From Spirodela intermedia (Eukaryota > Streptophyta > Magnoliopsida > Alismatales > Araceae): a stretch of DNA of 64,000 nucleotides. Shown one piece after another: positions 23,652 to 34,700 of this stretch (its first letter is position 1; each line of letters opens with the position of its first letter). The DNA is taken from contig LR746277.1 of NCBI GenBank assembly GCA_902729315.2, forward strand, positions 866,001 to 930,000, given 5' to 3'. The position numbers and the translations under genes are program-made. The notes under the pieces are model-generated. The model was not told where the DNA came from. It searched no databases and saw nothing but the letters and a program-made list of their open reading frames with translations.

Positions 23652-23663
23652 ATTTTGATACAA
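23652..23663 (-). other. Primer-binding site of the outer gypsy element (initiator tRNA-Met type)
   Basis: ATTTTGATACAA on +, that is TTGTATCAAAAT on the coding strand, sits immediately inside the LTR. It matches the TGGTATCAGAGC primer site apart from decay. Confidence 0.65.
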
Positions 23664-24545
23664 TGTAACATGGGTTGACAATTGACCCCATGCTGGTGAT
23701 CACCTGTGTGTGGCCTTGGGCATCCAACAACCAACCCAAGTGGCTTGGATCTCTTCCTGATCATTGGAAAGCTTGCAAATCAAGAACAAGATGGAAAGAT
23801 CTGAGCAACATAACCTTTATTCTGGTCCAGGAATGCAAGGGGAGAAGGGAGGAAGAACAAGGGGAGAAGCTCAACTAATTGCCTCTACCAAGTCAAGAGC
23901 ACCCCCTATTTATAGGGCAGAGAATGGGTGACCACTTCTTTTACTTGATGAGGCACCCCCTTCCTTTACTAGACTTGTCCTTAGGGGGGACATGGCCATG
24001 TTTTGCCTACCTCATTTGGACATTGCCCTATTTTGTTGAAAGACAATTGGGCACATCTATGCCCGACATGCCCTATATCAACCACTTGAGATGTCCAAAA
24101 TGAGCTGGATATTCTGTGGCAGTTCTGCTTGCATTGTGCATGCATGTGTCAATCACATGTTCATGCACCACACCTCTGCCATCTAATTGTCGTGTGCTCT
24201 CATGTTGCAAACTTTAGCATGCATGTTTGCCACATGCACCCATTGTACTCATATAATGTGTGCTTGTTGCAGTGCCACTATGTGCTGCTGCCATGCTAAT
24301 GTTGTGCTATGCAATGTTAGCAGCTAGCAAGACTTGTGAGCACCCTGGCCTACACCACTAAACTCTACCTATTTTGCATGCATCTCTGCCCTCCATGCAT
24401 TGCCACACATGTTGTGCCATGTTCACCATGTGTGCGGTGCCAGCACAAACATATGGTGCAGCTATAGTGTGCTTGTGATGCATGCATGCATGCATGCATG
24501 AGGGCCCATTGGAAGAACTTGTTGAATGACATTGGAGGCATTACA
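23664..24545 (-). repeat. 5' LTR of the outer gypsy element
   Basis: On + it begins TGTAACATGGG and ends GGAGGCATTACA. It is colinear with 4115-5021 but heavily diverged. Its body is rich in CATG and GCA words, and it holds a (TGCA)n run at 24478-24500. Confidence 0.85.
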
Positions 24546-25139
24546 CAAATAACTAGAAGGATCATCAATGAAGTTACCAACACAATGCAATTAAAATCAC
24601 GAGTTAGTTCTTGTTTAGAGAAAAATGAGTCAAACACCTAACATATGATAATTGGAAGTATATTTAGGAGCCTTGTGCATTATTAGAAAAAATGGAGCTT
24701 GCAACTAATTTAAATCAGGGAATTCCTTTTTAAAATCTATAAAAAATGATAGAATTTGTGAAAATAAATAAAATAAGAAAGTAGTATAAATGTGAGAAAA
24801 ATCACACTAGATATCATATATCTATATATATGGCACAAAAACAGAATAAAATGTCAACTCAATAAAAAGAATGCTCCCAAGTAGATAACTCTGCTGAGCA
24901 CGATGTGATAAGGGCAGGCTTCATCAGAGAGGCCCCATTGAGGCCCAATAACACCCGTACATCACCATGGCCCACTAAGAATGACAAAACCCATTTTCCT
25001 CGAGTTTTCCCGCAGAGAACCAGACTTGGGCTGCCGGGCTTCACCGAAGGCGGCTCATTTATTCCCAATAACCTCCGCCCATTACCGCATCTCCTCGCAT
25101 AACATGAAACCCCAAAGGCCCATTTATAACTAAGAACAC
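24546..25139. other. Intergenic spacer between the retrotransposon nest and the BSD gene
   Basis: AT-rich up to about 24880, then more balanced. The part 24910-25100 holds two loosely similar segments, each with GGGC...GGCTTCA followed by CCCAATAACNCCCG/CCTCCGCCCATTACC, suggesting an old local duplication. No gene is recognised. Confidence 0.5.
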
Positions 25140-25704
25140 TGGCCCAACGAGTGTGTGGGCACCTTAACGGTCTTCGCCACCGCGAGCGGCGGCTCCGCCA
25201 GCCGCTCGCTGTGGAGCGCCACCCCTGCCGCACGCTCCGCAGATCTCAGCCGCCGGCGAAAAGACTCAGCAGAAGAGAAGAGACTCACCGGTGGCGACGC
25301 CGCCAGCGAGGAGGACGAAGCGGGCCGCAGGGGCAGGCTTCCGGGCCCGGGCTCCTATGTGATACCGGCGGGACCCACGCTCTTAAGGTTGTCGAGCCTA
25401 TCTCTTGCTACGTGTCGTCATCCTGGATATTTCAAAATTCTGGAAACGCAGGACGTCGGTCATTAAACCTTCCATAGAAAGAAAGAAGGGAGAGAGAGAG
25501 AGAGAGCCAAAGAAAAAACAAATTGGAGAAAGCAAACGGAGGGGGTCGGCGTACGTCTCCTTCTTTCCTCTTCCCCTTTCCTCTCCGATTACCCCCTCTG
25601 GATGATGATGATGATGATGATGCCCTAGCGAGTACTCTCGTCCCTCCGCCGGGAAGAATCCTCGCGTGGCGGCGGAAATCGGAGGGAAGCAGAGGGGAGG
25701 AGAG
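25140..25704 (+). promoter_or_regulatory. GC-rich upstream and 5' leader region of the BSD-domain gene
   Basis: G+C rises sharply at about 25140-25370 and again from 25620. A 103-codon frame at 25155-25466 shows no known domain and is more likely GC-driven than a gene. A short GA run (25489-25505) and a (GAT)n run (25597-25621) precede the start codon. No clear TATA box was seen. Confidence 0.45.
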
Positions 25705-28024
25705 ATGATGGCGAGGACGGGCGAGTGGGAGGAGATCGCCTTCCGGCGCATGGGGGGCAGCCGCGGCCTGCGGGAGGACCTCTCGGAGATCACCCGCAGC
25801 CTTGCTCGCCAGCTCCGCGCCGCCGCCGACTTCCTCGCCCCGCCGCCGCCGCCGCTGCCGACCAACCCTTCCTTGGCTTCTTCTTCTTCTTTGCCTGGAA
25901 ATCGCTCCGCCGCCGCAGGGCTCTCTGTCACGCGGGCCCCGTCGGCCGCCTCACCGGTATCGCCTTCCGCCAGGGCAATCGTCGGCGTGCGGAGCGACCT
26001 TGCGGAGATCGGCGGAGGTTTTAGGACGGGGTTGGCGGCGCTCTCCTCTCTGCTCGGGAATTCGCCAGAAAAGGACAGCAGAGACGGCGGCGACCGGAGG
26101 AGGATCAGCGATGGAGATAGGGCTCCCAGGGTCGTCGGCATCACGGAGGAGGTGTTGAAGTTCGTGGATTTCCTGTCCGGCCGACCAGAAGAGTGGATTC
26201 AATGTCCCGTGCCTCTCGACGGCCGTATGCTACTTCTTCTTTCCCTTTCTACATAAGTGGCTTATCTTTTTTTAATTTTTTTCCGGCTGATAAACCATGC
26301 CGAAGGTTATACCGTTTCTCATCCAACAGCTTGCCTCAGTTTTTTTTTCCAATTTTCTTGCGGTGATTGCACTTTTTTCCATCAGAATTGTCCACTCTTC
26401 GAAGTAAGGGTGTCCTTCAAGATAATATAGATTTTTAATTTTTTTCTCTGATGAAATAGTATAAATTTCCAGTCTTTCTGCTAAACAGGATCTATTGAAC
26501 TCATAATTCATTAGATACTTTTTATGAATGTCAACTAAGTATCGTAAGTAAATTGATCCCGGTTGTTCAATCATTTGATAACCAGAGTCATTCTTTGATA
26601 AATGATCACTATGAGTCAGACTCAATAGAATTTGATCAATTCTTTTTTCTGTCGTTAAGGTGGAGAACTGAACCAAGAATTCTCTTTCGTCATCATCAAT
26701 CGAATCACTGTTCGCGACCCAGGATTCTATTTTATCATCAATCCAATCACCGTTCACGTTTTTTCTTTTTCTTATCAATGCATAGATTTCTTTACTTGTA
26801 CGACTTAGATGTCTCGTATTTCTCGAAAAAGTGATTCGATTGACGGGATTTGGTATGATACTTATGAGATCGATGAGATTGATATTCAAATATTTATTTC
26901 AAACCCGGAATACCATTTATTTCTATGGAAAAATTTGCAGTTGCTACAACTATATGATCAATACCTTTTGAAGCAATTCCACCGCAGTGGAGGAAGAAAT
27001 CTCTAGTTCTCTATAGCAGGCGCGGTCTCCCTGAGAAGGGTGTTCTTCAAGATAATATAGATGACGAACTTTTTTTTCTCTGAGAAAATAGCATTAATTT
27101 TTACAGGAAAAATTTCCCTTACTTTTTGAAGCAATTCTGCTGGAATGGAGGAAGAAATCTGTTATTCTCTAACGCAGGCGCGGTCTCCTCGCAGATTTTG
27201 AGATATCTGATCCTCGGAGGAAGCACATCGCTGCAGTCGAACGCCTGGTTCCAGGTCTCGCATCGTTGAGGGCCAGGCTCTGCCCCAGCCACATAAGCGA
27301 GGGAACTTTCTGGAAGATCTACCTCTTCCTGTTGCATCCAAAGCTCGGGGACCACGATTCGGAGCTGCTATCCACCCCCAAGGCAAGCCTTCACCATCCG
27401 CGGAAAACCTCATGATGATCTGTTCTCGTGCAATGATCAGAAACAGATCTGGATAATTTTGCAAATATATGATGGCCGTCTCTGAGAGGAATGCTGTTCG
27501 TGCAGATTGTGGAGGAGATGGACAGAGCGCTGCAGGATCTACGAAACAGGATCATCAGACGGCTGGAGATCTCCCGCGCGGACGACGCCTCCCCGCCAGC
27601 GATCGGCCGTACCTGCGAGATCGAGGAGGTCGACGAGAGCCCCGCCACTGCAGCGGCGGCGGCGGCGAATCCGGAGACGACCTCTTGGGTGAACTCCATC
27701 GAGAGGGGGGACGTCGAGCAGTGGCTAGAGGACGTCGAGGTCATCTCCAGGAAGCAGCCGGAGAGCGAGGAGGAGCCGCTGCTTAGCGACTTTGAAAGCG
27801 ATCTTCACATTCTAGGGCTGAGGCGCCCCATGAGCTCTTCTTCCGTCGAGGTCGTCCCCTTCTCCACCGCCGCCGCCGCCGCCTACAGCTCCGCCGAGTG
27901 GGCTCCGCCGGCCGGCCGCCGGAGGAGGCCGAAGCCGACGCCGCAGAGCCGCTGGGAGCCGAAGGCCGACGGCGAATCCAGCGACTGGGTCGACGCCGGA
28001 GACTCCGACTCCACCTTGGGCTGA
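25705..28024 (+). CDS. BSD domain-containing protein
   Basis: Three exons: 25705-26224, 27195-27382, 27506-28024; total 1227 nt, 408 residues. Start ATG at 25705 (a second in-frame ATG at 25708); the further upstream in-frame codon at 25666 is GTG, so it was not used. Residues 1-45 contain [21 protein letters not shown] low-complexity Pro/Ser/Ala linker follows, then [20 protein letters not shown], and across exons 1-2 the BSD domain with GTFWKIYFLLLHPKL and DSELLSTPK (residues about 174-237). The C-terminal third is acidic and low-complexity, ending [17 protein letters not shown] domains occur in TFIIH p62, in synapse-associated proteins and in a plant family of unknown role; this belongs to the last. 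Intron 2 has a GC donor (AAG|GCAAGC). Intron 1 contains a plastid ycf2 fragment. Confidence 0.85.
26405..27190 (+). repeat. Tandem duplication of the end of BSD intron 1, first copy split by an insertion
   Basis: AAGGGTGTCCTTCAAGATAA and the following TTTTTCTCTGATGAAATAG (26405-26470) recur at 27037-27101. GAGGAAGAAATCT followed by GCAGGCGCGGTCTCC occurs at about 26990-27030 and again at 27143-27190, the second directly before the exon 2 acceptor. The intact second copy is about 155 bp. The first copy is interrupted between 26471 and about 26930 by plastid-derived DNA plus roughly 30 bp of other sequence. Confidence 0.8.
26472..26900 (-). pseudogene. ycf2: Plastid ycf2 fragment (nuclear insertion) in the BSD intron
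   Basis: The minus-strand frame within 26272-26889 reads [59 protein letters not shown] and [20 protein letters not shown]. This is an internal stretch of Ycf2, the large plastid AAA-type protein. Similarity stops after LAER at the low-coordinate end (26472) and just before the initial ISL-rich segment at the high end. About 430 bp are present with no internal stop, so the transfer is much younger than the atpA/psbC fragment at 22.6-22.9 kb. It lies antisense in an intron and should be removed by splicing. Confidence 0.92.
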
Positions 28025-28630
28025 AGAACCCCGAACCAGTCAGTCTCCCATCTCCTTCTTCCCTCCCTGTCTTCAACAAGAAGGCCTGTATAAATAGACG
28101 TCCTATTTTCCATAAAAAGGTGTGGTGATTAATTCTCTTAGTGCACTCTTCATGATCTGATCTCGGCCGGCAGATTACAATCAGACGACTCGTAATTTAA
28201 TGTCCCATTGTTGTTTCTTAATTTCTACGCCTAATAGTAGCTTAATAATTTTGTGCATTAAATTTTAAAAGAAATTGTCGTGTAGAACAAAATCACGGTA
28301 AAAGACGAAGACACAGGGCAGGCAGAGAGAGAGAGGGAGAGAGTATAAAAGGACCGTCCTATCCAGCGCTTCTCGTTGTTCATCTCTCCCTCTCTCTCTC
28401 ATCCCTCCTCTTGGATGCCCCATCCTCGCCTCTCTCTCTCTCTCCTTCTTGATGGCCCATCCCTTCGTCACACTTCCCTCTTTCTCAGTCTTTCTCTCTC
28501 TCTAGGACCAAAGCATCGGGCATAGCAGGGGCCGTCTATCTCGCCTCTCTCTCCGCATGCTCATCTCTCTCCTCTATCTCGGCCACTCCGGGGAAGTGCC
28601 CTAACCAGAGAGACAGAGATAGATAGAGAT

Positions 28631-28666
<36 letters not shown>

Positions 28667-28759
28667 TACTTTTAGCAATGCCCTCGCCATCCCGGCTCTC
28701 GCATTAGATCGGATAGTTGGAGAGGCCATCGGGGAGGGAAGAAGAGGGAGGGGAAGGCG
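28025..28759 (+). promoter_or_regulatory. Intergenic region with TATA box and CT/GA-rich leader of the MATH gene
   Basis: After the BSD stop come about 300 bp of AT-rich 3' flank. A TATAAAA at 28344-28350 is well placed as a core promoter. It is followed by a pyrimidine-rich leader with CT runs (28385-28450, 28490-28505) and a GA run (28634-28663), typical of plant 5' UTRs. The transcription start (near 28375) is inferred from the TATA position only. Confidence 0.5.
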
Positions 28760-31700
28760 ATGAAGGAGACGAAGGCATCGCCCCCGTCCAGCGCCGCCGT
28801 ATCGGCGGTGTCGGCGTTGGCGTCGGCGTCGGCGTCGGCGTCGGCCTCGTCGGTGGGGGCGGCGGCGCCGACGGAGCTCCGCCAGGCGCCGCCGTCGTCG
28901 CCGGTAGCACAGCAACCGGAGGAGACGGCGGCGCCGCCGGCCGCGGCGGGGAGAGATGGCGTCGGAGGGCAGGAGGCGGCGGTCTCGGTGGAGCGCCGCG
29001 GCGAGCATTCCGCTGTGTGCCGCTGGTCCGTGGCGGCGTTCCCCCGCGTGAAGGCGCGAGCTCTGTGGAGCCGCTACTTCGAGGTCGGCGGCTACGACTG
29101 CCGCCTCCTCGTCTACCCCCGGGGAGACTCTCAAGCTCTGCCGGGATACCTCTCCGTCTACCTCCAGATCGTCGATCCCCGCAGCGGCTCGAGCTCGTCT
29201 TCTTCCTCTCGGTGGGACTGCTTCGCCAGTTATCGCCTCTCCATCCCCAATCACGCCGACGAGTCCAAGTCCATCCACCGCGACTCCTGGCACCGATTCT
29301 CGTCCAAGAAGAAGTCCCACGGCTGGTGCGACTTCACCCCAGCCGCCGCCGTCCTCGACCCGCGCGCCGGCTTCCTTTCCGGTCCCGGAGAGTCTCTCGT
29401 CGTCACCGCAGATATCCTGGTGCTTGACGAGTCCGTCTCCTTTTCCAGAGACATTGTCCCACACTCCGATCATCATCACCATCACCAGGCTCAGTCGTCG
29501 GCGGCTGTGGCGGGGGTTGGAGGCGCCGGTGCTGGCGGGGACACGCTGAATGGGAAGTTCACATGGAAGGTGCATAACTTCAGCCTCTTCCGGGAAATGA
29601 TCAAAACGCAGAAGATCATGAGCCCGGTTTTTCCGGCAGGTGAATGCAATCTTCGGATTAGTGTGTACCAGAGCTCGGTGTCTGGTATTGAGTATCTGTC
29701 GATGTGTCTTGAGAGCAAGGATGCTGAGAAGAGCTTGCTGCCGTCAGACCGGAGCTGCTGGTGCCTCTTCCGCATGTCGGTCCTGAACCAGCGCCAATCT
29801 AGTGGCGCCAGCAGTGGTGGTAACCATGTCCATAAGGACTCCTATGGAAGGTTTGCAGCAGACAGCAAGGGTGGGGATAATACCAGCCTTGGGTGGAATG
29901 ACTACATGAAGATGGCAGACTTCATGTCAACTGAGAATGGGTACCTTGTTGATGATACTGCAGTGTTCAGTGCATCCTTCCACGTGATAAAGGAGTCGAG
30001 CAATTTCTCCAAGAGTGTGAACTGCAGTGGCAGCATAGCACAGGGAACAAGTGGGAGGACGGGAGTGGGGGGTGGGGCAAGAAAGTCAGATGGGCACTTC
30101 GGTAAGTTTACATGGAGAATTGAGAACTTCACAAGGCTCAAGGACCTCCTTAAAAAGCGGAAGATAACAGGGCTATGTGTCAAAAGCCGGAGGTTTCAAA
30201 TTGGTAATCGAGACTGTCGCCTAATTGTGTATCCAAGAGGTAAGAATGATGCGCTCTGACCAGTCACAGTGTTGTGCGATTTATGCTGACTTGCAGAGTT
30301 TAATTGGGATAATTGTAAGCTTTGTGATATGTATGCTAGATGTTGCTTTCAGCATTCTAATCATGAAGTTCAAGATCACCGTTAAAGTTTATCTTTTCAT
30401 AATATGCATTATTCTCAGGGTGGCCAACGAATTTTTTTTCTCTTATTGTTACATGTAGGAAATTTCCTCTGTTCTCTAGCCAAAGGGTTATAAATTAACA
30501 CACGTCATGCCACTTGTTGGATACATATTTTCTTTAAGCCAAGAAGATTAAAACGCTAGAACTGTAACATAATATCTGTATTTCTCTGAGGGGAGGGGGG
30601 ACTTGTGGTAGTTCTGATTTTAAATAAAGAAAAAGGAGAGAATTGATATGTTCAGAACATTTACGATCAATTCCTAGGTTTTCGTTATTGGATTTGGAAA
30701 TATGTTGGAGTGCCTTCTTTCCATCTTGTCTTTCTTCCTTCAACTTTATTCTGATCATGAATTTATGTATCATGAATAGACTCTTTAGCAGAATTTTTTG
30801 GTTATTATTGTGGTTTACTAAAAAGTGTGCGTCCACTTTCTTGTACTCTACTGTGTACCAGGGCAGTCTCAGCCTCCATGCCACCTCTCGGTTTTTCTTG
30901 AAGTAACAGATTCTAAAAACACCTCAAGTGACTGGAGTTGCTTCGTGAGTCATCGCCTGTCAGTCGTCAATCAAAAACTGGAGGAGAAATCTATTACAAA
31001 GGAGTCTCAAAATCGTTACTCAAAGGCTGCTAAAGATTGGGGCTGGAGAGAGTTTGTAACTTTAACAAGTCTCTTTGACCAGGATTCTGGATTCCTTGTA
31101 CAGGACACTGTCATATTTTCTGCCGAGGTACTTATATTAAAGGAAACATCCATAATACAAGAACTATCAGACCCAGACCGCGAATCATGTGGTGCAGGTC
31201 CAGGTTCTCAGATTGATTCGATTGGAAAGAGAGGATCCTTCACTTGGAGAGTTGAAAACTTTTCATCATTCAAGGAAATAATGGAAACAAGGAAAATCTT
31301 TAGCAAATTCTTTCAAGCTGGAGGGTGTGAACTGCGAATCGGTAGGTGAATCCTTTCGCTTTTTGTACAATTGCTTGTGGATCTGTTGCAATTATTTTAT
31401 AGAAATGTTATCATGATGCAGGTGTCTATGAATCCTTTGACACAATATGTATATATTTGGAGAGTGATCAATCAGCTGGAAGTGATCCGGACAAGAACTT
31501 TTGGGTTCAATATAGAATGGCTGTTGTAAATCAGAAGAACCCTGCAAAAACTGTTTGGAAGGAGTCATCTATCTGCACAAAGACATGGAACAACTCTGTG
31601 CTCCAGTTTATGAAGGTTTCTGACATGCAAGAAGCAGATGCTGGTTTCCTTGTCCGGGACACAGTGGTCTTTGTGTGTGAAATTTTGGATTGCTGCCCCT

Positions 31701-34700
31701 GGTTTGAGTTTTCCGACCTTGATGTAAGTTTTATGGTATCCGTTTAGCTTGTAGATGATGGAGAGTATTTTAATTGATATTTTTATCTATTCCTTGTCAC
31801 CCTTGATGTGCTCAACCTAGGAACTGAAGAAAAATTGACAGATGTCATTTTGAATGATCTGTATTAATAGTATTGCCAAAACATGATGTCTCACATTCTG
31901 TGCATAATATTTTCGATCTCGCAAAATATAGACAAAAAAAGTCCAAATATTTTATGTGATGGTTACAGTATTTGATGTCTTGTTGGCAAGCCCTTACATA
32001 ATCATGGATTGTTGAGTTGGGAATAATTGTATTCCCTGAACCCATATCAGATTCAATGGGGAGAGGCGTAGTTTTGTGTTGGCTTGGGAAAACTTATTTC
32101 TTATTTGTGTCCGATATGCGGAAATGATGTGAATCGGAAGACTCTCATTTGAGTTATTTATTGGGATTTTTAAGGCTAGAAAGTGCATTTCTCTTGTCAT
32201 GTATTAAACACGAGTAGAATTGTGGATAAAATATTGCCCTTTCGAACGTGTTAAGACATCGTTTTATTAGTAAAATCATGTCTTCGACTGGTAAAAAGTG
32301 CTCAGAATGATCTAAAAAATTGCTGAATTGATGAAGAAGTGGAACATACGAACTGATGGAAAAGTGTCAATCCCGTTTTCGCTTTCTTGAATACATAAGT
32401 AGCCTGCAAACAGTCTAATTTATTGGCATGGTAGTTCTTGAGAGTTACTATGTACTATCTGAAAATCTCTCCTATTTCTTTGTCTTTATATTCCATAGTG
32501 AATTGTTACAATTTCAAGCTCTCTGAATTTTGAGCCTCATTATGGAAATATCACAAAAGCTGCACTTATTCGGCGTCATAATTCCTGATTCTGGGAATAG
32601 ATTTCATCCAGATGTTTGGACCTTGTTCTTATCTGATAGATGGGCTTTATCTCTGTATAGAAAGTAATTTTTATGGGTTGACCATCGAATGCCACTCTTG
32701 CATCAATAATCTTTCCAGAATCGAGGGAGAGTTCCATTGGTATTATATTTTCATGATGGTTGCGTGAACTTTTCTTCATTATAATATTTCTTGGATTTGG
32801 GAGAGAGGATGTGTAAAAAGGATTGGGGCCCCATTTTTTATACGAATGGCAATATTTACCGTTACTACTTTCTATCTTTAGTTACTAATCTTGGCCTAGC
32901 CATCACTGTCATGGTATATCAGGCTTTATTAAAATTTCCAACTCCCATAAGGAAAGTTTCTGCTTTCTTCCTCTAGAAAAAATATCGTTTTGAGATAATC
33001 CTTCAACAAGGAAAATGTTATACCCATGCTATTTCCTACACTGCTTTTTCAGGCATCGGAGGGATGGAAGTGATATGAATTCAAACTAGACAGAAGTCAT
33101 ATAATATAATAATAGCAAGGAATCCACAATTAACTGGGTGATATGGTTTTTCTCCTTCCCTTTGATTTGTTTCTGACTTCTTGTTTTTCAGTATTTTTCA
33201 TGCTTCCAGATTTTATTTAAAAAATATTAATGTGTTAACTAAGGATTTGGACAGCTTATTTATTTCTCAATTTTTTATTTTTCTTTGGTGAGGCAGTTGT
33301 AAGGTTTCTAGTTCTCAAACTTTTCTTACTCCAACCACCCGAATTTTCGATTATTTGCAGAGGAATCCTACTAATTTTCATCGTTTAGTCAATTATTTAT
33401 TTTAAGATTAATTTTATTCCTCATGTAGTGAGGTCTCAAGTTCAACGCAATTTATTGAGATCGAGTGTGTGAAACAGGGGTGTACAGGCAGATGTTCCTG
33501 GATTTCGCCCTGGTCCAGTTTGTCATGCCTGAGGTTTTTCTTTTGTTTTTGGCTTGACCTGATGCAGCCAACAGCCCATGTAGTTTGATGGCCGGGGAAG
33601 GGGCGGAGGTGCATGTTTTCTGGTGAAGTGTGGAGCAGATTTGTGGCACTTCTCTTCTTGTTTGCTTATTTTTTTGCCTGTAATGGCTTTTACCGTTTTA
33701 AATTGAAGATGATGTCTTACGAATATTTTTCCAGAAGTGATGGTGGTTGACTGTGCTTTTCAGTCATTACTTTTCTGTAGTATGAGCCTACATCTTATGT
33801 TCCTTGTCTAATTATCTCAATTTCTATAATATGTGTTAGGCACTTGCTTCTGAGGATGATCAGGATGCATTGTCAACAGACCCGGATGAACTCATTGATT
33901 CTGAGGACAGTGAATGTGTTAGTGGAGATGAAGAGGACATGTTTAGAAATCTCTTATCTCGGGCAGGGTTTCACCTCACTTATGGAGATAATTCCTCACA
34001 ACCACAAGTCACCTTGAGGGAAAAGCTCTTGATGGATGCTGGAGCCATAGCTGGATTTCTGACTGGATTGCGTGTCTATCTCGATGATCCAGCTAAAGTC
34101 AAGCGCTTGCTTCTTCCAACAAAACTATCAAGTAGTAGCGTAGGGAAGAAAGATATTACCAGGAATGATGCAAATTCTCCAAGCCTGATGAATTTACTGA
34201 TGGGAGTCAAAGTCTTGCAGCAGGCTATTATAGATTTACTGTTGGATATAATGGTTGAGTGTTGCCAGCCATCAGAAGAAAGGGGGAGCCAAGATTCACC
34301 AGATGTAGTCTCGAAGTCTTGCTCTGATGATATCGGATTTGTGACGTCAGAACCCAGGGAAGACAGTTCCACTACAGATTGTGCAGTACAGAGTTCTGTG
34401 TACCAGAGGCTGGACCATGGATCAGAGGACAATAACAGTGGTTATGCTGTACAGAGTTCAGATCTGACTGCCAATGAAACAGATGAGAAGATTGATCCTG
34501 TTCGGCCTTGTTTTCCTTCTGTCACATCAGCTGAAGATCTTTCAGTAGATGATGGCTTTATTCGATCTAAGGTGATGAGCTAATTAAAAATCTGTAGATT
34601 TCATTAGTTTGTGCTTCCTATCTTTTATTAACATTTATTTCAAAACTCCATTTTAATCAGCTAATTGAATAACTATTTTGCAGACCAAATGGCCAGAACA

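Larger units (their letters stand above)
4115..24545 (-). mobile_element. Outer Ty3/gypsy chromovirus, decayed and interrupted by later insertions
   Basis: A minus-strand LTR retrotransposon whose parts follow the canonical order when read right to left: LTR 23664-24545, primer-binding site just inside it, gag (about 23600-22920 and 20700-19650), protease (19650-19300), RT (19100-18833 then 11263-10860), start of RNase H (to about 10691), integrase (6330-5420), chromodomain region (about 5170-5050), polypurine tract (5022-5030), LTR (about 4115-5021). All frames carry many stops and frameshifts, so it is dead. Most differences from consensus residues fit C-to-T or G-to-A decay. The left end of the lower LTR is uncertain because a GA microsatellite abuts it, and no target-site duplication could be confirmed. 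The chromodomain and REVDH-type linker indicate a chromovirus; the exact clade is not claimed. Confidence 0.85.

Noticed and set aside
4115-24545. Integrated plant pararetrovirus
   Set aside because: All pol pieces match LTR retrotransposons, with LTRs, primer sites and polypurine tracts; no movement-protein or coat-type motif was seen.
25398-26144. 248-codon minus-strand frame opposite BSD exon 1
   Set aside because: GC-driven shadow of the BSD coding exon; low-complexity His/Ser/Arg content and no conserved domain.
26272-26889. 205-codon minus-strand frame as a functional gene
   Set aside because: It is an internal piece of plastid ycf2 fused to intron sequence at both ends; no start context, no plastid neighbours.
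28601-29575. 324-codon minus-strand frame opposite the MATH gene start
   Set aside because: Arises from the GC-rich third positions of exon 1; the plus frame carries the conserved MATH domain.
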